A DNA stretch of 64,000 nucleotides from Collimonas antrihumi. GTDB taxonomy: Bacteria > Pseudomonadota > Gammaproteobacteria > Burkholderiales > Burkholderiaceae_D. Below the pieces are notes generated by a model, which searched no databases, was not told the DNA's origin, and saw only the letters and a program-made list of their open reading frames with translations. Location: positions 53,675 to 117,674 of the forward strand of contig NZ_JAGQED010000011.1 in assembly GCF_018304965.1 (NCBI RefSeq). The letters are read 5' to 3'. Shown piece after piece: positions 35,138-42,348 of the stretch (its first letter is position 1; each line of letters opens with the position of its first letter). The position numbers and the translations under genes were made by a program.

Positions 35138-35234
35138 TGGGCTGCAAGGCCCAGGTAGACCAGTGAGGCCGCGAAGCTGCTTGCGGTGCAATGCGGCCTC
35201 GGAGGTGGCGAATCTCTGCACGTATTCGCCACCT
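35138..35234. other. Three consecutive hairpins, probable origin/packaging region of prophage B
   Basis: CTGGGC / GCCCAG (35138-35155), GAGGCCGC / GCGGCCTC (35165-35200), and AGGTGGCGAAT / ATTCGCCACCT (35203-35234), all perfect stems. No gene lies here. Phage ssDNA origins and packaging signals have this form. The hairpins lie next to the right-end regulator. Confidence 0.6.
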
Positions 35235-35250
35235 AAAAGCGGGGTTGATC

Positions 35251-35682
35251 TTATCTCGTCATGTATCTGCGCATGCTGAGCCAGCGGCGCTTTTGCGGAC
35301 TGAGCCGGTTTTCAGGTGGAAGCGGCTTTTTGCTTCTTCCTGAATAACGCTCAAAGGACCGCAAGCCTGTCTTTGTGCTGTAGCTGCGGTCGTTGGCTGC
35401 CATGATGGACCAGCGAAGTTCTGCGGCGCGTCCGGTGCGGCTCCGGTCTCGTTTGAGACCGTACAGGGCTTCCATGTAGCGGCTTTCCAGCACGATCAGT
35501 CTGAGTGCCCACTGTGGGCAATAGGTTTTGCCGGATTCCCAATCCGTGATAGTGCGCACGTGCCGGCCTGTGATTTTGGCGGCGGCTTCGACCGAAAAGC
35601 CGCTCATGAGCCTTGCTGAGAAAAATTCTGATGGAAAACAATATTTATTTTTTGATGCGATACGCTGCTTTTTCATTGACAT
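35251..35682 (-). CDS. Phage HTH protein at right end of prophage B
   Basis: 143 residues. SGFSVEAAAKITGRHVRTITDW is the helix-turn-helix, followed by the W-P pattern (CPQWALRLIVLES) of DUF3653-like phage regulators, as in prophage A. Start at 35682 is chosen because AGGGG stands upstream. Basic C-terminal part of unknown use. Confidence 0.7.
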   Translation of the reverse strand: MSMKKQRIASKNKYCFPSEFFSARLMSGFSVEAAAKITGRHVRTITDWESGKTYCPQWALRLIVLESRYMEALYGLKRDRSRTGRAAELRWSIMAANDRSYSTKTGLRSFERYSGRSKKPLPPENRLSPQKRRWLSMRRYMTR

Positions 35683-35811
35683 GAACCCCTGAATGTGAAT
35701 TACCAAAAGAAAAGGCCGAGATACATTGTCTCGACCTGTTTTTTATCCTTGCCGGCATTGTAAATCGTCGACGTTTTCCGCGCATTTTGAAGGCATGATT
35801 CGGGTACTGGA

Positions 35812-35839
35812 AATTCGCATAATTTGTATTATGTCAAAT
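35812..35839 (+). other. dif-type site 3 (B/C junction), both arms good
   Basis: XerC arm AATTCGCATAA (35812-35822), centre TTTGTA (35823-35828), XerD arm TTATGTCAAAT (35829-35839). It is the only one of the four with two good arms. The left arm derives from phage B and the right arm from phage C. Confidence 0.88.
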
Positions 35840-35929
35840 CGTCGTCGCAAATATCACACTCTATTTGCAGTACGGACATGGCTTGAACGGCTGTTTCTTG
35901 GCACTACACCGCTGCCGGCAGCAAGCTAA
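35829..35929 (+). other. Detached 3' part of the prophage C repressor reading frame
   Basis: In frame with the repressor at 44809-45186 when the two att sites are joined at their common TTTGTA centre. From base 35829 it would add 31 residues (SNRRRKYHTLF, AVRTWLERL, FLGTTPLPAAS) and stop at 35929. In the integrated state this tail is 9.3 kb away from its gene. Confidence 0.7.
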
Positions 35930-36229
35930 CAAATCCAGTATTTCCCTCTTTTCCACGCCTGCTAATTGCAGGCGTTTTTTATGGACGGCCACCTTCCGAT
36001 ACTCCCGACGCCGCCGCGCATTATTCCAGCTGACCTTACGCAAATTCCGCAAATGCCAATACGAATGCCGAATCTCCATCATAATGCGCTCCAGATCGGC
36101 CCGGCCGATCTGCTCGCGCTCAAACAGTTCCAGTTGCATAAAATGCAGCGATTGTAATTTGGAAACAAAAGACGCGTTGAGAAAAGTCAGGAACAACCGC
36201 CACGGCCTGTCTTGCGTGTGCTTCGCCAC
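35861..36229 (-). CDS. Hypothetical basic protein at left end of prophage C
   Basis: 122 residues, rich in Arg/Lys and helical (MQLELFEREQIGRADLERIM; RHSYWHLRNLRKVSW), with Cys near the end (CCRQRCSAKKQPFKPCPYCK). The last codons run close to site 3 and overlap the detached repressor tail on the other strand. No family recognised. The final motif PYCK also occurs as a relic beside site 4. Confidence 0.45.
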   Translation of the reverse strand: MAKHTQDRPWRLFLTFLNASFVSKLQSLHFMQLELFEREQIGRADLERIMMEIRHSYWHLRNLRKVSWNNARRRREYRKVAVHKKRLQLAGVEKREILDLLACCRQRCSAKKQPFKPCPYCK

Positions 36230-36635
36230 TCCAGCAGAACAACCTGATCAGTTAGTGCTACGCACTAATTTGCCAATTCCGGTTCTCTCTCCGTAGTACC
36301 AGCCATCATTTCCCAGAGTTCCCCGCCTATTCGCTGAACGATGCCATGCGCGTGTTTTGCACCGTGTCTACGTGTCTGCGTGTCCTACGTGTCCTACGGC
36401 ACTCCGGCACTCGCACTCGCACTACAAGGGGTATTCATAAAAATCATGTGCCTCCGGCCATAAACGATTTTTACAAACCTTCCCCCTGTTGCAAAACCCT
36501 ATTGCGCATGGCCTCTTTTCATCGGGCGAAGAACTCAGGGAAACGACGGCAGGCGGTTTCAGAGACATAACCAAAATCGCCGAATTTAACAATGGGCTCC
36601 AAATCTTGGGACCCGATCAGCGGAAAGGCAAAACC
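36230..36635. other. Intergenic region of prophage C, about 400 bp
   Basis: No clear gene. It has short direct repeats around 36364-36395 (four copies close to CGTGTCTA or CGTGTCCTA) and CGGCACTC / CGCACTCG repeats just after. Probably promoter and leader for the rightward accessory operon. A short open frame from 36489 joins the gene at 36636 but has no ribosome site. Confidence 0.4.
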
Positions 36636-36878
36636 ATGGAAAAGAACACTAAGGCAGTCACAACAAAGACCCCAATTCCTACACGCATTTTCGAAACACC
36701 CGACGAAATTGCACGTCTCCATCTGCGTAACAAGAAAATTCTCAATGATGGCCTGCATAGGATGATTGAAGAGCGCAACGCTTGTCGTGACCAAGGTTTT
36801 TCTTATGCCTACGTTGGACTTGAAAGCATGATTGAGAATCGCATTCGGTGTCTCGGCGGCATGGCCGGAGAATGGTGA
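36636..36878 (+). CDS. Conserved small inovirus protein (IFETP/GGMAGEW family), prophage C
   Basis: 80 residues. Same pattern as the prophage A protein at 22720: RIFETPDE, LRNKKILNDGLHRMIEER, and the identical GGMAGEW end. In C it is moved to the accessory operon while the ssDNA-binding gene is elsewhere. Its TGA overlaps the next ATG (TGATG). Function unknown. Confidence 0.72.
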   Translation: MEKNTKAVTTKTPIPTRIFETPDEIARLHLRNKKILNDGLHRMIEERNACRDQGFSYAYVGLESMIENRIRCLGGMAGEW

Positions 36879-37078
36879 TGGACAAAGAATCTGTGACGGA
36901 ACAAATCTGCATCGCCATTCAAGATCTCATCACGTGCGAATCGTACTCAGTCCAATTCAATGACGGCTATGCACGCGGCGTTATTTGGATGGCATTCAAG
37001 GCAGGCTTCATTTCGGAAATCGAGTCGAACTCTTTTCATAATCTGATCGAGGCATACGTAAATCGGAGGCCGAAATGA
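36878..37078 (+). CDS. Small hypothetical protein, prophage C
   Basis: 66 residues, acidic and mostly helical (VTEQICIAIQDLITCESYSV; GVIWMAFKAGFISEIES). Overlaps both neighbours by TGATG and ATGA, which supports it as a real gene in the operon. Not recognised. Confidence 0.65.
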   Translation: MDKESVTEQICIAIQDLITCESYSVQFNDGYARGVIWMAFKAGFISEIESNSFHNLIEAYVNRRPK

Positions 37079-37332
37079 AAGACCACACCGACACAGTGAC
37101 TATCGATCTGCTCGGCGGCAAGCGCCCTCGCGGTCGCCCAGCAACTGGATGCGCAATGACAGCAGCAGAACGTAAACGCTTGCAACGCGAACGTGCAGGC
37201 CGCGTTACGTTCACCGTCGAGCTGCCCGAGGAACTGGTCGAACAGTTCAACGATTTCCTGAAATTCAAGGATCTTACGAAGAGCGCCGTCATTGAAAAAC
37301 TGATTCGATCACAGCTTTTGCGCAAGCGTTAA
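37075..37332 (+). CDS. Ribbon-helix-helix regulator, prophage C
   Basis: 85 residues. Basic segment RPRGRPATGCAMTAAERKRL, then an RHH domain: strand VTFTVELPEELVEQFNDFLK and helix SAVIEKLIRSQL. Such proteins regulate transcription or plasmid partition and replication. It lies 2 bases before the methyltransferase gene and 54 bp before the GTGAC array, so the array may be its target. Confidence 0.78.
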   Translation: MKDHTDTVTIDLLGGKRPRGRPATGCAMTAAERKRLQRERAGRVTFTVELPEELVEQFNDFLKFKDLTKSAVIEKLIRSQLLRKR

Positions 37333-37334
37333 TC

Positions 37335-38294
37335 ATGGCGATCACTTTCTATGCCGGCAAGCCAGGCGAAGGCATGTCGCTTTTCCGTGACCAACCAGGT
37401 GTGACTGGTCCAGAACAGGTCACACCTGGTCGGTCACACGATTGTGACTCAGCTGCCGTGACTGATGCCGGCACAGTCACACCTGGTCGGTCACATATGT
37501 GTGACTCATCGATCGTGACCAACCGGCGCCGGGTCACGGCATCTGGGTCACAGCTAGTGCTGTCGATATTCCCTGGCATCGATCTATTCGGACTGGGCTT
37601 TGAGCAGGAAGGCTTTCCTGTAGTACGCGGACCAGACCCGTTGTTTGGCGGCGACATACGCACATTCAGGATTCCGGCCGGTAAGTTCGACGGCATCATC
37701 GGCGGGCCACCCTGCCCTGATTTCTCCAAAGCGCGCAGATCCGCGCCAACCGGATACGGACTTGAAATGATTGATGAGTACGTGCGGATCGTGAAAGAAG
37801 GCCAGCCGCTCTGGTGGCTGATGGAGAACGTCCCTGGTGTACCTAATGTCCGCATCGAGGGCTACTCGCACCAGCGTATCGACCTCAATGCACGTGAGGT
37901 CGGACTGGATCAAAACCGACACCGACATTTTCAGTTCGGACACCGTGACGGCTTGCTAATATCCATCGCCAGGGGCGCGAAGTCAACCTTATTTGAGCCG
38001 TGCTGTACGGCATCAGAAGGAACTCAGATGGGAAGGCGCGACTGGCACAAGTTCTGTCGCTTGCAAGGCATGCAAGATAGTCTTGATCTGGATCAGTTGA
38101 CACTATCAGCCAAGTATCGCGCTGTTGGCAACGGCGTACCCGTACCGATGGGTAGAGCATTGGCACGGGCAATCCTGAATGCTCAGTCTCCGAATGAAGT
38201 TCGGCTGTGTGGTTGCGGGTGCGGACGACCTGTTTCCGGCAAAGCTACCTATGCAATCGCAGCTTGCCGGAAACGTATTTCTCGACGCGATTAA
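37335..38294 (+). CDS. DNA (cytosine-5) methyltransferase, prophage C
   Basis: 319 residues. From about residue 75 the C5-methyltransferase motifs follow in order: FPGIDLFGLGF (I), GGPPCPDFSKA (IV, catalytic Cys), MENVPG (VI), QNRHRHFQFG (VIII), and GNGVPVPMGRALARA (X), then a Cys-rich end (CGCGCGRPVSG). Residues 18-73 are a repeat-encoded leader with a 19-residue period. A GTG at 37557 could be an alternative start that omits the leader. No restriction enzyme gene is adjacent; it may protect phage DNA or regulate. Confidence 0.85.
   Translation: MAITFYAGKPGEGMSLFRDQPGVTGPEQVTPGRSHDCDSAAVTDAGTVTPGRSHMCDSSIVTNRRRVTASGSQLVLSIFPGIDLFGLGFEQEGFPVVRGPDPLFGGDIRTFRIPAGKFDGIIGGPPCPDFSKARRSAPTGYGLEMIDEYVRIVKEGQPLWWLMENVPGVPNVRIEGYSHQRIDLNAREVGLDQNRHRHFQFGHRDGLLISIARGAKSTLFEPCCTASEGTQMGRRDWHKFCRLQGMQDSLDLDQLTLSAKYRAVGNGVPVPMGRALARAILNAQSPNEVRLCGCGCGRPVSGKATYAIAACRKRISRRD
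37387..37557 (+). repeat. Three 57-bp units with GTGAC/GTCAC half-site array
   Basis: Twelve pentamers at 37387, 37401, 37419, 37433, 37444, 37458, 37476, 37490, 37501, 37515, 37533 and 37547. Each unit is GTGAC-N9-GTGAC-N13-GTCAC-N9-GTCAC followed by 6 bases. The spacing 14, 18, 14, 11 repeats exactly, while bases between the pentamers vary. Confidence 0.92.
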
Positions 38295-38299
38295 TTATC

Positions 38300-38311
38300 G
38301 TGACAAGTCAC
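38300..38311. promoter_or_regulatory. GTGAC-AA-GTCAC site between methyltransferase and Zot, prophage C
   Basis: GTGACAAGTCAC, 3 bases from the Zot stop, in the 19-bp gap between two convergent genes. The following CGTTTATTTAG is also shared with the copy at 42096. Confidence 0.7.
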
Positions 38312-38313
38312 GT

Positions 38314-39558
38314 TTATTTAGCGCCAATTGGGCGACCAGTTCGCTTGCCGAGAACACCGTAACCATCCTCGTCAAACGACACTACAGACGGCCCTGTGGA
38401 CACCACCGCCCCGCCAGAACCAGTGCCAGACTCTGAACGATCAGTGCCCGCAATTTCACGCTGCCGAGCGTCAGACACACGCGCCCAACCCTCAAGCGGA
38501 AACTGCGTGGCAACATAACTCACCTTGCCCTTCGCAATGGTCGCGTAATCCATCTCAGGACTAATGCGCACCTCATAACCAAGATCAACTATCTGGCGCA
38601 TCGTCATACGCTCAATAGCACGCAGGCCATCGTCAAACCATTCAAACACCGCAGACATTTTTTGGTTATTGCGCACCACCATCGACAACCGCAAACGATA
38701 ACGTTCGCTCAAATCCTGAATAAAATCCTTCTCATATTTTTTTTCAGGCACAGGCGCAGCAGGAACGCCTTGAGTAGATTGGCCATTACCCTGATAACTG
38801 GAAGACATGGACGGCGTAGACGTAGCGTGCTTACCCATCAGAGACTTTTCCAAACCGCCGCCCTTAAATACGTTATAGACGTAATAGACAGACACGGAAA
38901 ACACGATCAGGAACAGCGGAATCCACTTTCTGAAAGCCGAGTTGGACCAGATGGACTGGCGCTTGTCAGAATAACGTTGAGCCGTCTCAGCGCCCTTCTC
39001 AAAGCTCTTATAGCTGCCGAATATTGCTTTGTTATACGGCGTTTTTCCCGAGCTAACGTGTTTGAATTTTTCCGGACCCGTGGCTTTCGCCAAGCTCCAG
39101 TTATAGTGATTTCCGGCACCAACCATATCCAGCTTGGTGAAATTAATTTTGGTATCGACACGCCGCCGCCATATCTTGTGACAGTCCTTCAAATCCTGCC
39201 CCATGAACACGATATCCAGACCTTTGTGCCCATGCTCTGCAACGAACTTGGTTACACCCGGAGAAAGCGGTTTGCGACCAGAATCAGGAAAGTAGTTTTG
39301 CAACTCGTCGATAATCATCAACGAGCCAACCGGTATATCGATTTTCTCAACCTCAGAAATCTGATTTTCATCCAGTTGATGCAAAATTTCTTGACATTTT
39401 TCGAGCGTGATACCGGCCAGATCTGCCAACTGGGGGAAATTGAGTTCATCGATACGGACATAGCAATGACGCAATTGCTTCAACGCCGGAATCAAGTGCT
39501 TCTCGACAGCCTCATAGGTCTTACCTGAACGCGGAATCCCTTCGTGAAATATCAACAT
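38314..39558 (-). CDS. Zot-like assembly ATPase (G1P), prophage C
   Basis: 414 residues. Walker A GIPRSGKT (7-14), Walker B GSLMIIDELQNYF, a conserved EHGHKGLDIVFMGQD motif, membrane helix WIPLFLIVFSVSVYYVYNVF (about residues 213-232) and a periplasmic domain. Long, complete Zot. The start codon adjoins the G6P stop. C-terminal GVLGKRTGRPIGAK as in prophage A. Confidence 0.92.
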   Translation of the reverse strand: MLIFHEGIPRSGKTYEAVEKHLIPALKQLRHCYVRIDELNFPQLADLAGITLEKCQEILHQLDENQISEVEKIDIPVGSLMIIDELQNYFPDSGRKPLSPGVTKFVAEHGHKGLDIVFMGQDLKDCHKIWRRRVDTKINFTKLDMVGAGNHYNWSLAKATGPEKFKHVSSGKTPYNKAIFGSYKSFEKGAETAQRYSDKRQSIWSNSAFRKWIPLFLIVFSVSVYYVYNVFKGGGLEKSLMGKHATSTPSMSSSYQGNGQSTQGVPAAPVPEKKYEKDFIQDLSERYRLRLSMVVRNNQKMSAVFEWFDDGLRAIERMTMRQIVDLGYEVRISPEMDYATIAKGKVSYVATQFPLEGWARVSDARQREIAGTDRSESGTGSGGAVVSTGPSVVSFDEDGYGVLGKRTGRPIGAK

Positions 39559-39867
39559 TTACCATTGTCCCAATGTGAGAGCTTTTCGGCCCATGCGAAA
39601 CACGAAGCCAGCAGCCAAAATACCCATCGCCGTACCGATCTGGAAATGCCCGACAAAATACAGCACGTAATCCGGCATCTGATTAATCAACGTACCAATC
39701 GAATACTGCGTCAAGAAAGCAGGCGCAGGAATAGCACCCACAAGCGCGCCAAGACCATTAATGGTAATGTCCAACAGATTGATGACGCCATCGCTAAAAA
39801 AGTCCCACAGCGCCGTAAAAAAGCGGATCACCAGATCAATGAACCACTGAGTGAATGCTTTCATCAT
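39559..39867 (-). CDS. Minor coat protein G6P (DUF2523), prophage C
   Basis: 102 residues with hydrophobic helices and the pattern MPDYVLYFVGHFQIGTAMGI. Lies between adsorption protein and Zot as in A and B; overlaps the adsorption gene by ATGA. Confidence 0.85.
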   Translation of the reverse strand: MMKAFTQWFIDLVIRFFTALWDFFSDGVINLLDITINGLGALVGAIPAPAFLTQYSIGTLINQMPDYVLYFVGHFQIGTAMGILAAGFVFRMGRKALTLGQW

Positions 39868-41102
39868 AGGAAGGCCATTTTAAAAGCGGCATAAGCGGCA
39901 ACCAGCAACACGCCATAGCCAATTACGTTAAACACCGCGTCAGTGCCGGGACCGCAAAAATACTGACCAAGGTTGACGCTCATCTTGAGATACGGCACAG
40001 CAGCAGTCCACGAAGGACAAGCGCCGCCGTTGACGTTGACAACAAAGAAATTGGTTCCGGCGGCGATGAACGGCGCAGCCATCACTTTCGAATTGAAATC
40101 ACTCATCACGCCAGCAAATGTCCGAGTTTTGACCTGGTAAAGATCGCCAGTAATGTCGGTCACAGGATCAGACTTCGCATCATCCGGCTTTTTATCGCCC
40201 GTAGTAGGATCCCGATCATTACGCCCCGGCGTACCATTAGAACCATTACCAGTCGTACTCGAAGTACTACAAGACTTAGAGCCATCCGTGGCAGTCGTGC
40301 AACTAGTCGTGTTTGTAGTGACCGAGCCATCGGAATTCGTAACGCCCTTTGTGTCAGTAATAGTCACAGACCCATCACCATTGGTAGTTGACTTCGTACC
40401 AGAATCAGTCGTCTTACCAGCATTCGGCGAAGCAGAAGGATCAGGGATCGTAGGCTTTGAAGCCTCCGGCGTGCTACAGATCGACTGGCCACTAATACCC
40501 ATGCCAGTCGCATACGAACCGACAGGACAACCATTATCTTTAACCTTTGGTTGATCGACAGGAGGCGTCGCACCACCACCAGTTCCGGAACCATCGCAGA
40601 ACTGCCCATCAGACGAAAAAGGCGGACTGATCTCATAATTATTTGGCGACACAAGCCGCTGAAATGACCCACCGTAAGAGCACGAAGCGATACACACATG
40701 CACCGCATTCTTAGTCACATATTGGAGACTAACAGGAGCGCCATCAGAGGAACCCTCAGCAGGACAAGATTTATTACAAGCTCCAGTCGACGAATTATAA
40801 GTGGTACCAGCAGGACAGGAATTGCCAATGAGCCGCACACTAACTCGAAAAGCGACAGGACCACCTTGCTGCGCATAACACTCCGCTGTAGTCGCATGCA
40901 TCACAATATGGTCATAGACCCAACCAAACTGAGCCTCATTCGTAAGCTCATAATCCTTACAGGCAGACACAGCATCCGGAAATTGTGCTGATGAGTTATT
41001 GTCTGAATGAGCCCAGAAATAATCCACAGCATAGCTGAACATGCACACCGCCGACAGCAATACGCCGACGACGAAATAGAGAAGACATCGTAAGCTACGC
41101 AT
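39864..41102 (-). CDS. Minor coat/adsorption protein (G3P role), prophage C
   Basis: 412 residues. Signal peptide (LLYFVVGVLLSAVCMFSYA), then a domain with FWAHSDNNSSAQF, ACKDYELTNEAQFGW and DHIVMHATTAECYAQQG, homologous to prophage A. Asn/Gly/Thr/Ser/Asp linker (about 220-310) and C-terminal helix (VIGYGVLLVAAYAAF). The start at 41102 overlaps the stop of the small peptide gene. Confidence 0.82.
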   Translation of the reverse strand: MRSLRCLLYFVVGVLLSAVCMFSYAVDYFWAHSDNNSSAQFPDAVSACKDYELTNEAQFGWVYDHIVMHATTAECYAQQGGPVAFRVSVRLIGNSCPAGTTYNSSTGACNKSCPAEGSSDGAPVSLQYVTKNAVHVCIASCSYGGSFQRLVSPNNYEISPPFSSDGQFCDGSGTGGGATPPVDQPKVKDNGCPVGSYATGMGISGQSICSTPEASKPTIPDPSASPNAGKTTDSGTKSTTNGDGSVTITDTKGVTNSDGSVTTNTTSCTTATDGSKSCSTSSTTGNGSNGTPGRNDRDPTTGDKKPDDAKSDPVTDITGDLYQVKTRTFAGVMSDFNSKVMAAPFIAAGTNFFVVNVNGGACPSWTAAVPYLKMSVNLGQYFCGPGTDAVFNVIGYGVLLVAAYAAFKMAFL

Positions 41103-41172
41103 TGCGGAACCCCGCCACCACGGCAGCAGCACACATCACGCCCACCGCAAACGCCATCAAGTCCCAGACCAT
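41095..41172 (-). CDS. 25-residue membrane peptide, prophage C
   Basis: A single helix (WDLMAFAVGVMCAAAVVAGF) with a short polar end. GGGG stands upstream and the gene overlaps the adsorption gene start. It holds the same place as the 19-residue peptide of prophage A. Confidence 0.6.
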   Translation of the reverse strand: MVWDLMAFAVGVMCAAAVVAGFRNA

Positions 41173-41190
41173 ACATCCCCCGTCGTTAAC

Positions 41191-41218
41191 GAAAAAGAGA
41201 GAGCACAACGGCTCTCTC
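41191..41218 (-). terminator. Terminator after major coat gene, prophage C
   Basis: Stem GAGAGAGC / GCTCTCTC with a 6-base loop, followed on the minus strand by a T-run (AAAAA on the plus strand). Between the coat and adsorption genes, as in A and B. Confidence 0.85.
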
Positions 41219-41243
41219 GTGATACAAAAACAGCCAGGTCGAA

Positions 41244-41462
41244 TTAGCCGAAGAACGTAGCGAGTTTTTTCGAACCCCACTTTGCAACGCCTGGCAAGAT
41301 CATGATCGCGCCCATCGCAACGATTGCGGTCACGATAGTGCTTGCATCGATGCCGGAACTGATGGACGAAAAATCCGTGCCAACAGCATACGCGCCAGTA
41401 GTAGCGAACAGCCCAGTAGCAACAGCGGCCAGTGGTGCAACAACTTTTTTCAGGTTAAACAT
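41244..41462 (-). CDS. Major coat protein precursor (G8P), prophage C
   Basis: 72 residues. Basic start (FNLKKVV), leader ending TGAYA (cleavage near residue 26), acidic part (GTDFSSISSGID), one helix, basic end (KWGSKKLATFFG). Standard inovirus coat design. Confidence 0.9.
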   Translation of the reverse strand: MFNLKKVVAPLAAVATGLFATTGAYAVGTDFSSISSGIDASTIVTAIVAMGAIMILPGVAKWGSKKLATFFG

Positions 41463-41479
41463 TTGAATATTCCTTCAGG

Positions 41480-41668
41480 TTAGCGCCGCCAAAAATTAAC
41501 AAGAGAACCAGCCATATGAGCCACTAGAAACAGTGTCAATGGACCAGCCACACCGAGAGCGAAGACGGCGGCAATTTCGTCACTCGCGGGTATTACAAAA
41601 ATCGATTGCGCAACATCGGCCAAGCGATTGATTGCAGCGATGAATACATCGGCTTGTTCAGGAGTCAT
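41480..41668 (-). CDS. 62-residue minor membrane protein, prophage C
   Basis: Soluble start (MTPEQADVFIAAINRLADVA), a helix (VFALGVAGPLTLFLVAHMAG) and a basic end. Counterpart by place to the 85-residue protein of prophage A. Likely minor virion or assembly protein. Confidence 0.68.
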   Translation of the reverse strand: MTPEQADVFIAAINRLADVAQSIFVIPASDEIAAVFALGVAGPLTLFLVAHMAGSLVNFWRR

Positions 41669-41674
41669 GAGTTA

Positions 41675-41986
41675 TCACGGGCCAATGTATTTACCGTTGC
41701 TATCGTGATACACCTCATACACGGACTTATTCCCATGCTTAGCTTTCCACTCAACATCCTCACGTGCCTGGCGCTCATTACGCTCTTGATTAGCAACATG
41801 CGCTTCCCAAGCGGCAGAGCTATCACCACGCACACCATGATCATCAAAATACGAAGCAATCTTTGTCACTGACCAACGGGCAACATAAACCATCGACCAG
41901 ATCACCGCCAACGCAATCAAGCCGCCAACAATATTTGCGGCAACGGCATCACTAGGAACAATGGTAGAAAAATCGATGATTGACAT
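41675..41986 (-). CDS. 103-residue membrane protein, prophage C
   Basis: One membrane helix (IVGGLIALAVIWSMVYVA, about 19-36) then a charged helical tail (EAHVANQERNERQAREDVEW) and a short globular end. Not recognised. Its stop is 6 bases from the next small gene. Confidence 0.6.
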   Translation of the reverse strand: MSIIDFSTIVPSDAVAANIVGGLIALAVIWSMVYVARWSVTKIASYFDDHGVRGDSSAAWEAHVANQERNERQAREDVEWKAKHGNKSVYEVYHDSNGKYIGP

Positions 41987-42010
41987 AATTGCCTTTAATT
42001 ATTTATACAA

Positions 42011-42076
42011 TTACCCACCCGCTTCAGCCACCGCAATCAGCACGATAAAAAAAGCAGTGAACAGAAGCGGGTACAT
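42011..42076 (-). CDS. 21-residue membrane peptide, prophage C
   Basis: MYPLLFTAFFIVLIAVAEAGG, nearly all one helix. GAGG stands 4-5 bases before the ATG. Place and size match the small tip proteins of Ff phages. Confidence 0.55.
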   Translation of the reverse strand: MYPLLFTAFFIVLIAVAEAGG

Positions 42077-42095
42077 AACAACCTCATTAATTACC

Positions 42096-42107
42096 GCGAC
42101 AAGTCAC
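42096..42107. promoter_or_regulatory. GCGAC-AA-GTCAC site ahead of coat module, prophage C
   Basis: One mismatch from GTGACAAGTCAC. The shared stretch continues as CGTTTATTCAG, so 38300 and 42096 are near-identical over about 20 bp. They flank the structural module on both sides. Confidence 0.6.
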
Positions 42108-42123
42108 GTTTATTCAGAACCGA

Positions 42124-42348
42124 TTAACCAGAGATAAAAGACGCTGCCTGATCAACCACCTTTGTCACGTGAAATCCTTCATGACAATGCAACTCCGCCG
42201 TATCCACCGCCTCACCGTAATCAGCAAATCGCCCCGCTTCGTGCGCCCAAGAAGTGAAGCCAACATCGCCATCTTCCGGCATCAAAAAACACTTGCTCTC
42301 GCTATCCTGCACGATGTACAGGACAACGAAATTAAGCTGTTGCGCCAT
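42124..42348 (-). CDS. Small hypothetical protein, prophage C
   Basis: 74 residues (MAQQLNFVVLYIVQDSES near the start, HCHEGFHVTKVVDQ near the end), a mixed alpha/beta pattern with two His and a Cys. Overlaps the ssDNA-binding gene by 17 bases. Not recognised. Confidence 0.55.
   Translation of the reverse strand: MAQQLNFVVLYIVQDSESKCFLMPEDGDVGFTSWAHEAGRFADYGEAVDTAELHCHEGFHVTKVVDQAASFISG

Larger units (their letters stand above)
28313..35828 (+). mobile_element. Inovirus prophage B (about 7.5 kb)
   Basis: Bounded by dif-type sites 2 and 3. Order: repressor (leftward), ssDNA-binding protein, HUH Rep, small proteins, coat, terminator, adsorption protein, G6P, Zot ATPase, a separate membrane protein, a GTGAC-site regulator, a membrane protein, triple-hairpin region, HTH protein (leftward). 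Core genes are intact. Same orientation as A but little protein similarity to it. Confidence 0.9.

Noticed and set aside
37387..37557. CRISPR array or simple protein repeat
   Set aside because: Units are 57 bp without repeat-spacer structure. A pure protein repeat is unlikely because the pentamers occur in three reading phases.
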